Shown: positions 31,558-42,866 of the stretch, piece after piece | Numbering within the stretch: the stretch's first letter is position 1 | Layout of the letters: each line of letters opens with the position of its first letter | Assembly: GCA_021527695.1 (NCBI GenBank) | Contig: JAKFAO010000009.1 | Span: 62,001-126,000, forward strand | From: Naematelia aurantialba | Lineage: Eukaryota; Basidiomycota; Tremellomycetes; Tremellales; Naemateliaceae | DNA: 64,000 bases | Direction of reading: 5' to 3' | The notes under the pieces: model-generated | Database searches by the model: none | Seen by the model: only the letters and a program-made list of their open reading frames with translations | What the model was told of the DNA's origin: nothing | Program-made: the position numbers and the translations under genes

Positions 31558-33785
31558 ATGCCGCCCTCGCGGCCCCTACCGACCCGCCCGCCCACTTCCT
31601 CGGCGACTACCACGCAGGTGCGGTCCCGCTCCCCCGCTCATTTACCATTACATCGTCGGCTGCTGTTCCCGACTTGGCCGCCGAGCAAGCCGCTGCCGCC
31701 TATTGTGCATGGTGCAGGCTCGTCGCCTGACATTGACCTTCTCAATGACAGGTGCGGATCCCCTTCTCCCCTTCGCTACCTCTTATACCCCCTTCCCTCC
31801 CCCCCTCCTGCCTCTTCCAATTTTTCTCCGTTCACCTTCTTTACTCATGGGGTCGTACATGTATATCTCGGCTCGTTTCCAATCCTGTCCCTTCTCCCCC
31901 TCCGCAAGCTCCACTTATCCCTCAAGTCTTCAGTCCACTCGGTTGATGATTCCTCGAAAGCAACCAGTCCGCTAACCTCCCGCTTTAGAATATACTACCT
32001 CATTGCGCTGTTGCTCCGTGCATATGTGCTCAGCTGGTACCCCAGTCTAAGCAAGGACCGCACGCTTCTGCCCATCCTCACGACGACCGTGATCTTGCCA
32101 GTCCTCTCGCCGATCCTCAACGGACTCTCCATCGACCGGCTTGTGGATCTCGTCCTTCTCGACCTGCCGTGCCTCCTGACCCTACACATCACGACCTACA
32201 GCAGCGCTGCGAACGCTTTGCCGATTCCCAGTGTGACCACTGCGACTCGCGCAAGCGATACAAAGTCGGCCAGTGGTGGGGATGGCATCAGAACGAGGGA
32301 GGAGGAGCAGACCGCAGCAGCGTACCATGCGCGTTTACCGCTACTGTGCGTCGAGCAGGGCGATACAGAGCTATCTCCACTGTACCTCACTGCCTTGGCC
32401 GACGCGCTTCTGGCGCTCCATCTCCCGCCGACTGAGTATGCAGTGGCGTCAGAACGCATCATGCTCCGTGAAGTGCTGGGCCGGGTCGTGCTGGGCGGGA
32501 TAGCGCGGAGGCTCAGCCAGGGCTGGTTTTGTTTTACCCTGCTTCTACGCCTCCTCGGTGGACGGCCCGCCAACGTCGATACCGAGGACCAGACAGCCGA
32601 CGTCGAGAGTCATGTATCTGAGAAGGGGCAGGGGGACCCCAACACTCACGCCAGTGCCACCAACGGCGCCATCAACGGCACCACCAAAAGCACCACCAAT
32701 AACACCACCAACATCCTCTCCAACAGCATTGGCGCGGATAACGGAATCGTCCGTCTTGTCAATCTCGTCCTGCGTCTCCTCCGGACATTGCGCACCACCA
32801 TCCTGTGGCTCTGGGCAACAGGCATAGCGTTGACAGAGCTCGTGGCCGATCTTCCGCCAACATCGCAAGGGCCAGAAGGACCGACAGTGCACTACCGCGT
32901 CCTAGACGGCTGGCTGACGCTGCTGCGTGCTGCACTCGACGTGGATGGATCGCGGTCGGGGCGCAAACTGTGGCGCAAGCGCTTGGTTTTCGGCACATTC
33001 GAACTGGTGCTCAATCCACTTCAACCTTTATTCGATCGGTACGTCTCTGTCCTACTTCCTCTTTCCTCCTGGATTCTCCTCTGTGAATGCACTCCCGTGT
33101 ATGCACCTCCAGTGGATCGGTCACTTACGCCGATACTGACAAACACAGCCTTCTCCCTCACCTACTAGCCACCAAGGTCTTGACGATACAATCTGCGCTC
33201 AGGGTCACCGATCTGCTCGAGGGACTGTTGTTCCCTCTAGACGGCTATCCGGGAGCTACACCACCGGATCCGACGGCGGAAGAAGCCACGGCGCTTCGTA
33301 AGCAGCTGGAACAGCGCATACAAGCGCGTTTGCCTCGTGAGTGTTCTCTCTTCCTCTCTCCTCCTTCTCGCCCTTCCCCGTCCTTCCCTCTCCTTTCTCT
33401 CTCCTTCAGTTCTTCTTCCTTCCCGTCTGTATCTTCTTCCCTCTCTCCTCCGCGCCGAGTCCCGTTCTACTCTCCCCTGACTCGTCCACACCCCAGCAGC
33501 GCTTGACATTAACTGCGCCCCCTCTTAGACTTTTTCCAAGTGACCTTCTTCCCGTTCACCGACGACCTCTCGGGCGCCCTCGATCCACTATCCAATACAG
33601 GTTGCAACGCGCATCTGGTTGGCATGTTCCTTGACGCGACGGTGGCGGCTGTCATCCCGGAACTCCTCGCGCAGGAAGACGACTCGGTCTCACCGGATCA
33701 GGCTGGTGAGCTCGTGGCTGGCGATCACGGTGCCGCCCTTGAAACGTCGGGTGAAGACGGCGCACACCCAGTCGGCTTTCTGTAA
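31558..33785 (+). CDS. PXA-domain protein
   Basis: Sorting-nexin-associated PXA domain protein, probably acting at endosomal or ER membranes. ATG 31558 begins a Pro/Ser-rich head. An intron of about 240 bp (GTGCGG at about 31752, acceptor TTTAG at about 31988) joins it to RIYYLIALLLRAYVLSWYPS, LLPILTTTVILPVLSPILNG and RLVDLVLLDLPCLLTLHITT, the PXA signature helices. After an Asn/Thr-rich linker come IVRLVNLVLRLLRTLRTTIL and further helices. Two later introns, near 33037-33150 and 33337-33530, lead to FFQVTFFPFTDDLSG and the stop at 33785. No PX, RGS or nexin-C domain follows, so this is the short PXA-only type. Confidence 0.78.
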
Positions 33786-33992
33786 CTAGTGTGGTCTGGA
33801 GTGGAGACGTACGTGTTCATCTTGTGCCAGTTGCCAGTATACATAGCGTTGTACCGTAGAATTACATGGCATGATCAATGTGGGTTCTATCGATTGGACA
33901 AGTGCGCTTGGCATTGAATGAACAATGAAAACTGGAGATGCGACAGACTCGGTAGACGAGGGCAGACCGGCCTGGCCTCGCGTCATTGAAAA

Positions 33993-35507
33993 CTAGAAAT
34001 CCTTCCATCCGTCATCCTCGCCCCATCCGTCCTTGCCCTTGCCTTTTGCTGTTGGGGCCGTTGGCGCCGCCTGCGACGTTGACGCTACCGATCCAGAGGC
34101 CGACGTTGGAGTCGGATGCGAGTCCCACGACTCGAAAAAGTCGTCGCCTGACCCTCCTGCTCCTGCTGCTGCGCCTGCACCCATTCCGCCTCCTCCGCCA
34201 TGAGGACTCAATATGCCGTCTTCTGCTCGTTCCAGTCTGCCATACCCGCTGTCGTGCCGTGTGAGACCCAGCTTGCCCAGCTTCTCATTCAGGTCGACCC
34301 CGCCATGGGTCTTGGCGACTTCGTTAAGCCCGTTCCAGCCCTCGTTGGCACGCTCGCTTGCCCAGTCCGCTGCAGTTTTCGCGCTCGCCAGGTATTTTTG
34401 TAGTTCCTGCGACCCTTCTCCGCCGATCAGGTCCTGTCCCCTCGCAAGACCAGGCTGCACGACCGCGTTGTTGATCTCTTTGCCGGCCGTGGCCACGGCG
34501 GACGAGAACAGGCCCCAGCCCTTGGTCAGTGCGCCCAGGGGGTTGCGCTGCACGTCGTCCCATGATGGAGCGTTGTGGCTCGACAGTGCGAATGCCGGGT
34601 TGAAGGACGACCCAGACTGAAGGTTGGGTTCAGGCGTCGAGCCGAACCCTGCGTACCGACCGCCTTGAGATGGAGGCAGGTAATCAGGCCGCGAGCTGTT
34701 GGCACTGCCAAGACGCTCAAAAAATGCCTCGTTCCCTCCCCCTCCGCTGCCGCCGCCACCACCACCACCTCCTCCTCCCGAAGACGGCGTGCCTGCGCGT
34801 GAGGGGTTGAGCGAGGAGATGCCTCCGGTGGCGCGAGACTTGCGGGTAGCCTGGGCAGATGCTGGTCGAGATGGCACGCCAAAGTCGGGCGGGGGCGGTC
34901 GGGGTGTGAATGTTGTTGGTGGATCCGCGCACGCTGCAGATAACTACCGATGCATCAGTTGAGTTTGAGCAAGGTGATGGAGATGGGATCTTGCTCTTAC
35001 TTTTTCGCGATACTGCGCCGCAGCCCACGAGTTGTACTTTTCGTTCATGCCCATGCCAGATTTATATCCACCCTCAGGTCCGTAGGATTCCATAAAGCTC
35101 TTGAAAGCCTCGTTGCCCCCGAGCTGCTGTCGATTAGCAATAGCCATGTCGCCAAGTGCAGCAAGCTCGACGTACCTTCATCTTCTTCAGCTGGTCGTCC
35201 GACCACTTGTCCATCGTGATACTCCGCACAAACGAGATGTGCACACCGAAACCTAGTTCCGTGAGCTGGAGACGGGAATCCACCAGAGGACGCAGTCTCA
35301 CCTCTATGGACACCCGAGCACTCGAGGCAGATGAACGTGCCGTAGCTCACACTCGCCCATTGCGGCGAGGGAGCATTGCAGTCGACACATACTGCGTAGG
35401 GAAGTCTGAGCTGCACTCTCTACAACGAAGGATAAGGCAGACGCACGCTTGTTGGCACCTGTGTTCATGAGAGCCAACAGCTCCTTCTTCTGATACGCCT
35501 CGGACAT
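33993..35507 (-). CDS. GCS1: ArfGAP of the Gcs1/ArfGAP1 type
   Basis: GTPase-activating protein for Arf, controlling COPI vesicle coat turnover at the Golgi. The first exon from ATG 35507 gives [14 protein letters not shown]. The ArfGAP zinc finger follows: [20 protein letters not shown] then [10 protein letters not shown], a C-x2-C-x16-C-x2-C pattern. The arginine-finger region comes next in a very short exon around [20 protein letters not shown], then [15 protein letters not shown]. The long last exon has a Gly-rich run, an ALPS-like amphipathic stretch ([20 protein letters not shown]) and an acidic aromatic tail ([10 protein letters not shown]). Four introns or so. Layout and length match yeast Gcs1. 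Confidence 0.9.
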
Positions 35508-35988
35508 GGCGGCGTGCTTCTGCTGATCTAGCCGAAGCGAAGTGCCCAGAAGTGAGTGTGGGGAAGAAGATGAGCGCAAGGAGAGCACCCGCGATTGAAT
35601 TGTCGAGACGTGACACGCAGGATAGTCGAGCGATGGCTGTAACAACAAGTAGAGCGAGCATGAGAACTCAAAGCGCGTGACGAATTAGGCGTGCCAACAA
35701 GCTCCCCTGTCGGGTGGCACAGTTAGGCACGCTGGCACTTTCCCCGATCGGAAGGAGGAAAGAAAGAGATCTCGGTGCCGAAACCCATAATGGAAAATCG
35801 CACCGCTTATTCGTCGTCAATCCTATATCACCACCTCGTCTCGTCCAAGTGTAGGCCACCGGGTCACTTGTCGCCGTACTTCGATACCTGAGTGAGGGGA
35901 CAGAGTTGCTGCTGTATGGGGCCGGCCTGCTTGGAGCGCAGTTGGACTCGCGGCAGCACTGCAGAACTGCAGCTCCGCATTTGCCGGG
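35508..35988. promoter_or_regulatory. Divergent promoter region
   Basis: About 480 bp between GCS1 and the Zn2Cys6 regulator gene. Several short frames are present, none supported. No defined site is claimed. Confidence 0.4.
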
Positions 35989-38900
35989 ATGCCGCGTGAT
36001 GACAAGCCACCCCTGGCTGCTGAGGCGGAATCCTACAAGACCCCTTTGAAGCGTGGCGACGCTTGCTTGTACTGCCGCAAACGTCGGATCCGCTGTTCAG
36101 CGACAAAACCATCATGCCAGCACTGTGCCAAGCTCAAGCGAGAATGCGTGTATGATACTGGCAAGCCTGTGAGCCGGGTCAAGCAGCTCGAGGACAAGGT
36201 GGCGGAGCTCGAGGAAATGCTCAAGACCGGCCTTCCCGACGTCAATACTCTGTCCGGAACGGCGTCTAGAGGAGGAGGAGCAGGCGGCTCGGGCCCACCC
36301 CCGCTATTCCATCATTCCTCGAGCGATGCGACCAGTACCAGCACCGATACGCAGGGAGGTCGAGCAGGTGCGGAGGGTTATGAGCCGTCGTCATCTCAAG
36401 GGGACGGAATGATCGACGTCAACATGCTCAATATGTTTCCCAGTGGTGGAAACGCAGATACCGCCTACTTTCCGTCCTTTGGCGCATTCGTCTTGTCTCC
36501 ACAGCCTGGAGGATCATCCTTCCACCCGCAGGCGGCAACCAACAACCAGCACCCTGTCGAGGAGCTCTTTGATTTCTCGATCCTCGATCCCAACTTCATG
36601 TCCCTGCTCAGCAATTTCAGCTCCACTACGACTGGACCACTCGACCCCAATCCCAACCCCAATCCCAACTCCGCCTCGGCCAACGTCCACCAGTCAGACG
36701 CGCCTCTCCCTACACATGCGTCCCAGCAAGTGAACATGGACTTTGAGTATACAGGGCCCTCTGGCCTCACGCCGTTTCTCGAAACTCCGCTAAATCCATC
36801 AAGCTTGTCTGGGTTTTCTCCCGCGACGTCATCATCCACTTCTCAGCCCAGCTACCCCAACTCGATGTCCGGCCAGTCGTTTCCCACCCAGCCCGGCGGC
36901 AGCTTGTCGACCCCGCCAACGTCTGTCCCCCAATCAACCCGATCGTTGTCTCAACCCGCTGCCAGCCTGTCGACGCCGCCAACGGCTGTTCAAACTTCTA
37001 CCGGGCTTTCATATCAGGCCTACGTGTCTGACCCTTCTGCCGACACATTTTCCAATACCAATATGACATCCAGCACTTTCACCGCTCCAGCGGTGGCTCC
37101 CGTCGTGCACAATGTACTAGGAGTACATCAAACTCACCCATCAGCACCATCGTTGTCGACAACGACAACAGCCTTGCCACAATCTGGATTAGGTGATGCC
37201 AGCGGATACGGATGGAAAGATGCGGAAACCATGGAGCAAATGCCATTAGTGGGGGGGTGGTTTGACGCCGCAGATCTGCCACATGTAGCACGAGATCACC
37301 TGTGAGCATCCCAAAACGCCTTACATGCAACGCGGAAACTCATCTCTCGCAGGCTGGACTTGTTCTTCTCGAGAATGCGGATGTTTGGACAGGAATTCCA
37401 CGTACCCCGCTTTCGGGCATCGTAAGTATCGTGTTCGACTCTTCGAGAGTTTCGTCCTATTCTGCCAACTAATTGACGTGTCTGTTTTAGCCTCACACTT
37501 CCAGTTGCGAAACGCCCGCACCCTTGCCTTCTCTACTCCATGTACCTCTTAGCATCGCGGATATCTACTACGCCACATATCCGCAATTTGGAAATCCACT
37601 TTTATTCTATCGCATCAAAACAGCTCGAGGAAAGTATATCCAAAGCCGACAGACTGCTCGACGCCATTCGGGCAGCATCCATACTCGCAGTGTACAAGTA
37701 CAGTATGGCGCGCTATCATGAGGGATGGATGATGATTGGCCAGGCTGCTCGGTGCGTGTTCCAAAGCCGATCTATGCAGCTGAGCTGATCATTGATCAGC
37801 TTGGCCATTTCTTGTGGTCTACACCAGATTGCAAGTAGCCAGTTCAAGCCGAGTACGGTACCGAAAGACCATCGGGCCGACCTTGTGGGCGTGATGAGGC
37901 AAAGAGAATTCGTCTTGCCTCCTCCCCAGGACCCGATCGAGCTCGCCGAGAGGATCATGGCTTTGTAAGTTGTTCTAGGACGCAACGACGTATTGTAGCT
38001 AAAAACACTAGCTGGGCTATCTTCATTATTGATCGTTGCGGGGCAATCTCTACGCAGTGGCCGCCAGCCATTCCGGACAGTGCTATTAGTACCCCGTACC
38101 CACGACCATTGGATGAGTACGAACTCGTAAGTAGCGGTTCCGATGCGAGCCAGGCTGGCCACTGATCAGTCCGCAGGGTCTCATCAATCGGAATGACGAT
38201 GACTCGATCTCTTCGTTGTGGGATTCGGGTCCTCGCACCACTTTGCCACATTACAGTGACTCGACTGCCGCGATCCTGCGTCTACGAGCACTTGCGATTC
38301 TCGAGCGCGCTTCGAAGCTCATGTATCTCAAGCCTGAGCCTGGCTGGGAAGAGAAATTACGCAGCTCGTCTTCGGCGTCGCCTTCGTCGTCCATGACGGG
38401 CGCTTCACCGACTCAGGGCGAGATCGACGAGTATCTATCTACGGAGAACTCAGTGGCGATGTGCATGCATGGGCCAGGAATGTGGGGGCCAGGGCCACCG
38501 CCTGCCCCTGAGCTGGGTAAGGGGCATGGATGGACGCGTACAGCACGGATCCGCACTCCCAAGGCATTCGAGGAGGTCCGGCAGGCTTTGCTCCGGGTGG
38601 AAGAAGACCTTCCGCCAGAAAGACGTACCAAATGGGAGGTTTGGGATGGCATCGTGCAGGACTGGCATTTCGCCGCTCTCAAAAAGGATACGTATACTTT
38701 GGTGAGTCGGCGTGTTGATTTCCCTTGAAGGGAGGCTGATCAGCTTTACCTAGCATTTTGTACTAGGCTGCGCGTGGATGTTCCTCTTTGACGTGTTTTC
38801 GTTTGGGGCGGTGAACGAGCGGTCAGTCAACGTAGCGCGGCGGCTGGCGTTCACTGTCCGGGCTATATCCCGTGAGGATCTTCTTGGCGAGCTAGACGTA

Positions 38901-39317
38901 TTCCTTGCCATGTGGTGAGTACGAGCCCCACTCCATGCTTAGCATACGCTTTCATATTATCCCTAACACTGGTGTCTGTATACTACGTGCCCCCTGCCTT
39001 TGGTACCACAGAACTAGACACGAGTTGGTGGCTGATGCACTACTCGCAGCTGGTCATTCATCGTCAAGATTCTCATCCGCGAACTGAAGCGCCTGCAGGC
39101 GATTGGAGATATAGCAGCGACCCAGCCGCTGGAACACGATATTGACGCAATCGTAACAGCACTCAAGCTATCAGGGCAGCGACATAGTATTGGGTCGATG
39201 CAGGCTCTCCGAGCGGATCGCTACCGCAAGAGTACATTTGAGGATATGAAGTGGATGGAGGGGGATCATTTGGATGAGGAGCACCTCGGGTTCAGGAGTT
39301 TGGAGGGAGAAGAGTAG
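35989..39317 (+). CDS. Zn2Cys6 transcription factor with fungal-specific domain
   Basis: DNA-binding regulator. ATG 35989 is followed by the zinc cluster CLYCRKRRIRCSATKPSC then CQHCAKLKREC (C-x2-C-x6-C-x6-C-x2-C-x6-C) and a coiled coil (RVKQLEDKVAELEEML). A long Ser/Asn/Pro-rich activation-type region fills the rest of the 1.3-kb first exon. Later exons give the fungal_trans domain: LDLFFSRMRMFGQEFHVPRF, SILAVYKYSMARYHEGWMMI, LAISCGLHQIASSQFKP and WAIFIIDRCGAISTQWPPAI. About seven short introns lie between 37303 and 39050. The stop is at 39317. Target genes are unknown; the nearest neighbour on the same side is the small-gene cluster at 40-45 kb. Confidence 0.87.
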
Positions 39318-40633
39318 GTTTTTGGGTGTAAGGGGCGAGGCGCCGGCACATTATGCGGCACAAGATCACACTGGACTCGCCATGCGCCTCTGGGTGTTAT
39401 CAGGAGTCGACGTCGACAGGCTGGTCAAGACGGAATACGGGTTGTCATTCGCGAGAGTCCCTGGGGAGCAACACGTGTTTGGGTATCGACGGCTTGGATG
39501 TAAGCGGGGCATCGCGGCGATGTAAGGGAGAGGAAACAGGGTCGGAAATGTCTGCATAGCGGTGCACGGCATCCATTTATTAGAATTAGTAATCGGGTAC
39601 TGGTGAGCAGGTTGCGTGTTGTGTTGTATGCGCGGTTTCTTGGGATGGGCTTAGTATCATGCTGAGAGCAATTAGAGCACGGTGAAGTATGGTTGTATTC
39701 AGCATAAGGAATGCATTAGAGCATGCTGAGCGTATTAATAGATCATGCTGAATCCTTCAGAGCATGCGGATGCACTCGAGAACGATGCGCAACAACGACA
39801 CATGACCTGCGAGACGAGATCGAGGGGCAGGTGATGACTGGGAGCTTGAGTCCCTGCGCCTGGTCATGCGCCTGTACTGGACGAGAATAGCGGTGCTGCC
39901 AATTAGGGAACCAGGCGACGTCATGTACTTGGCCGCTGTGACAGCTGCGAGTACGAGCATGCCGTGGAAGCGCTCGGTCCCGCTCGGTTCCCATATCGTG
40001 TCTGGCGATAACCACGTGGGGACCCTGGCAAGAGCGCTGTTTGGCCGGCATCGCACGGTGGGTTTGGGGTTGGGGAGGGTCCATCGTAGGTGGGTCTGCG
40101 GACGAGGGTGGACACATGCATGGGAGGGTGGGAGGGTGGAGCGGTGGAAGGGAAGGAGAGCAGAGATGGTGCGAAAGCGGTGCCAAGTATGCGTGAGGTA
40201 GTGTTTGGGTGGCGGTCTTCGCGGTTGGGTATGGGCAGAGAGGAGCAAGAACGCTCGTTTCCCATTTCGCGAGCGGGTAGTCGGTTCCAGAAGAGACACC
40301 TCTGTGACCGGCTGGTATATAAGGAGCCGGGAGGGGGGTACTGGACGTTTTCATCTCTCCCATCTCTTTCATCTCTGTCATTTCGTTCATCTCTGTCATT
40401 TCTTTCATCTCGTTCATCGTGTTCGTCCCTCCGCTCGGCGTATCTTCACTTCTTCACAAGAACCCTCGCCATCCTAACCATCGTCATTCGAGATACACAC
40501 CGCGCGTTTTCCTCTACAAACCAAGCTCGACGAGGTCGAAATCGACATCGTTATCAAGACCGCCACCGTCTACGCAGCTACAACTCAAAATCCGCGACTC
40601 GCGTCGACGCCGCCGTATCACGCCGGAGCAGAC
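39318..40633. other. Intergenic region with promoter of the 40634 gene
   Basis: About 1.3 kb. The distal part (39640-39790) has several copies of an AGCATG/ATCATGCTGA word. The proximal part has a TATA box and a stretch of repeated TTCATCTCTGTCATTTC-like words at 40340-40420. The long open frames here on both strands come from these repeats and are not accepted as genes. Confidence 0.45.
40316..40323 (+). promoter_or_regulatory. TATA box (TATATAAG)
   Basis: Strong TATA element 318 bp before ATG 40634, followed by the CT-rich repeated leader. Part of the matching set in front of the three small genes of this cluster. Confidence 0.5.
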
Positions 40634-41152
40634 ATGGCACTCCTCCTCATTGGGTGGCTCATCAAGTCACTGCGGGGAAAGAAGGCCTCCAAGAAGACCA
40701 AGTCGAGACGGCAGGGTGGCCAGACAGACGACGACGCGACTGTGTCCCTGTCGTCTTCGCACACTGGCGGTCGGGTGCGTTGACGTTGCCCTTGGCCGAA
40801 TCCCGAGAGGGAAGCAGAGTGAGAATGCTGACCTGGCCTAGGGCGCCGTGGGCGGCAGTTCCAGACAGCTGGACGGAGGAAGGATTCTGTATCAGGAAGA
40901 AAACTACAATCGCTACTCTGTACGTGCTTTCCCACGACTGTTCGTCGCCGACTGTCCACTATCCAACGTCCACCATTCACTATCCACCGTCCACGTCCAC
41001 GTCCACCGTCCACCGTCCACCGTCCACCGTCCACCGTCCACCGTCCCTATCCATCCTCCAAGATTACTGTCCACTCTCCAGTGCCCCCTCTCTAGAACCG
41101 TCAGAGAAATACGGATATGATCACTCCGCTGGGAGCACTGCTGACAGCTTGA
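40634..41152 (+). CDS. Possible small basic protein, first of the tandem cluster
   Basis: ATG 40634 opens MALLLIGWLIKSLRGKKASK, whose first six residues are identical to the next gene (MALLLI at 41828) and close to the third (MAFLIG). Exon 1 is Lys/Arg-rich and ends HTGGR before GTGCGT. Exon 2 would add GAVGGSSRQLDGGRILYQ up to GTACGT. The following intron contains an array of CCACCGT units, and a CTCTAG acceptor at about 41098 gives a short last exon ending at 41152. The 3' part is uncertain, since other acceptors lead into a longer frame to 41337. No PPxY motif is present in this model. Related to its neighbours only by the N-terminus. Confidence 0.38.
40984..41047 (+). repeat. CCACCGT heptamer array
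   Basis: About eight to nine tandem copies of CCACCGT with two shortened CCACGT units near the start, inside the proposed second intron of the 40634 gene. The unit length of seven excludes a coding repeat. Confidence 0.8.
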
Positions 41153-41827
41153 TCAGCCGCACGACGAGCAGCGAGATGACGGCGGGAGAGGGCACGCGGT
41201 GGGCCCAGATATCCCTGGATGGAAGAAAGCGCTTGATCGCCCGTGACCAGGCAGCGTGCGGAAGATGTTCCGAAGATCGATACGGTCCCGCAGCACACGT
41301 CTTCCAGTGCATTGCCGTGCCTCTCTGTAGTAGATAGTAGACTCGATCCTATGTGCAGTTCGTGCCATCGAAGGAGAGTGGATTGAGGAGAGTGTACGAA
41401 GAGGCTTCTGCCCGCCTTTCCATGGCAGTGCTGAAATAGCCTCGTCATGTCTCATCACGTTAAACACTTGTCCACCTTTGTTGCAGAGTGAGTATGAAAG
41501 CTGAGGGCGAGGCATTTACTCTTGTACAGCCACACTCGAACTTGCCACATGCCTCGGTCGTTTCCGACGATTGGGTGCTTAATAAAGCTGCTTGGACCCT
41601 GAATCCGCACGGGATAGGCGTGGTGCCCCACGGTCATGAGCGGGCCGTCGTGCCGGTGTCGGTAGCGACGACGGTGGCGGGGATGACGTTGGGCAGCGGG
41701 ATATATAAACCACAGCGTCTGGCATAGTGACCATCCATACTGCCAGCGCACCCCGGCCGAGCCAGAACTACAACAGCACAGCCAGACTCGGCCCATACCA
41801 ACGCACCCACACCGTCAGACACACACC
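41153..41827. other. Intergenic region and promoter of the 41828 gene
   Basis: About 675 bp. The 3' end includes a TATA box at 41702-41709. A plus-strand frame continues to 41337 and could be extra coding sequence of the preceding gene. Otherwise nothing was recognised. Confidence 0.4.
41702..41709 (+). promoter_or_regulatory. TATA box (TATATAAA)
   Basis: Consensus TATA box 126 bp before ATG 41828. Confidence 0.65.
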
Positions 41828-42526
41828 ATGGCATTGCTCCTCATCGCAGCGGTCAAGGGCGGCATCGCCGCACACAAGGACTTCAACAGCCCGACCGTTC
41901 CCGAGCCCAAACTGGATCGCAAGGGCATGCCTCGACGCCGTGGACCAGTCGGCAGGGGGGCATACTGGCTCGTCACGAGTATCGAGAAGAAGGCAAAGGG
42001 CCGCAATGCGGCGTGGAAGGAGAACGCCGAGGGCAGCGACGACGTCGAGGACCAAAGCGAGCGCGACGAAATCGCGTTGTTCCATGAGGTGAGCTTCCGA
42101 GCCCCAGCATAGATGCGAGGACCAGCTGAGTGCCCTAGTCTGTCGTACTCGACACAACCTCTGCAACCAGACCACTAGGACTGTCCATCATCACTGACGA
42201 GTTTGCATCTGTACGTGTCGCGGGCTTTTGGTTCAGAGATCAAGCTGACCACGACCAGGACGAGCAAGTGAGCGGGAAGCACGACAACGTGGACCCAGAA
42301 TCGTGGTCGCCTCACAAAGCCCAGCTGCTCGTAAGTGTTCTTCCTTGCTTCCTTGACGTCTTTCTTCCTGCCTTGTTTCTCCTTTCAGTCTCGAAGCGTT
42401 CGATCACTGACGGTGTGATAGGGCTACGACGATCCGCCAGATTACGAAGAGGCGACTGCCCCAACCGCCTGGTCTCTGAGCGAGAACCTGTTCAAGGACG
42501 TGGAGAACCCGTTCGAGGACGTGTAG
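41828..42526 (+). CDS. Small PPxY-motif protein, tandem family member B
   Basis: Unrecognised protein of about 141 residues in three exons. Exon 1 (MALLLIAAVKGGIAAHKDFN) continues through RRGPVGRGAYWLVTSIEKKA and an acidic Asp/Glu/Ser stretch to ALFHE. A 170-bp intron follows (donor GTGAGC, acceptor GACCAG at 42259), then DEQVSGKHDNVDPESWSPH. A 76-bp intron precedes the last exon, GYDDPPDYEEATAPTAW, ending FKDVENPFEDV. PPDY is a PPxY motif, the ligand of WW domains such as those of Rsp5/Nedd4 ubiquitin ligases. It aligns over its N-terminal 60 residues and the PPxY region with the gene at 42867. No signal peptide, though the first residues are hydrophobic. Function unknown. Confidence 0.62.
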
Positions 42527-42866
42527 AAGCGATACCTATTCCGATTTGGATCACTCGCCAGGGGGTGTACTTGTAGTGATACCGTTGTATAATCCAGTCA
42601 TTGCACGCAGATGTCTGTATCAGTCTATGCATCCTGTCTCTGTGTATGCACAATGACAAGCCCTGGATGTTGCGGTCAATGCATCTCTCGGCTCACGCTG
42701 CCGATTTCCCCAGACAGGCATAACCCCGTGCCTGGCCGTAGCACGTCGCGATTCTGTTCCGCCATAGCTGCAAGGGTATATGTATATATATATAGAGGGG
42801 GGGGGGGGGGGGGTTACTGATGGTCAGCACTGCCACGCGTTCTTTCTAGTAACAACACTCGCAACA
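42527..42866. promoter_or_regulatory. Promoter region of the 42867 gene
   Basis: About 340 bp with an alternating TATATATATATA tract at 42783-42794 directly followed by a run of 17 G (42797-42813), ending 54 bp before ATG 42867. Distance and sequence fit a TATA promoter; the G run is unusual. Confidence 0.6.
42797..42813 (+). repeat. Homopolymer G17
   Basis: Seventeen consecutive G between the TATA tract and the start codon of the third small gene. It could form a G-quadruplex in DNA or in the leader RNA. Confidence 0.9.

Noticed and set aside
39743..40417. 224-codon minus frame with Met-Glu-Met repeats
   Set aside because: It reads the repeated leader words of the 40634 gene promoter in antisense. 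No motif or promoter supports it.
40090..41337. 415-codon plus-strand open frame
   Set aside because: Driven by simple repeats, including CCACCGT; composition is not protein-like and the TATA box and first small gene lie inside it in another frame.
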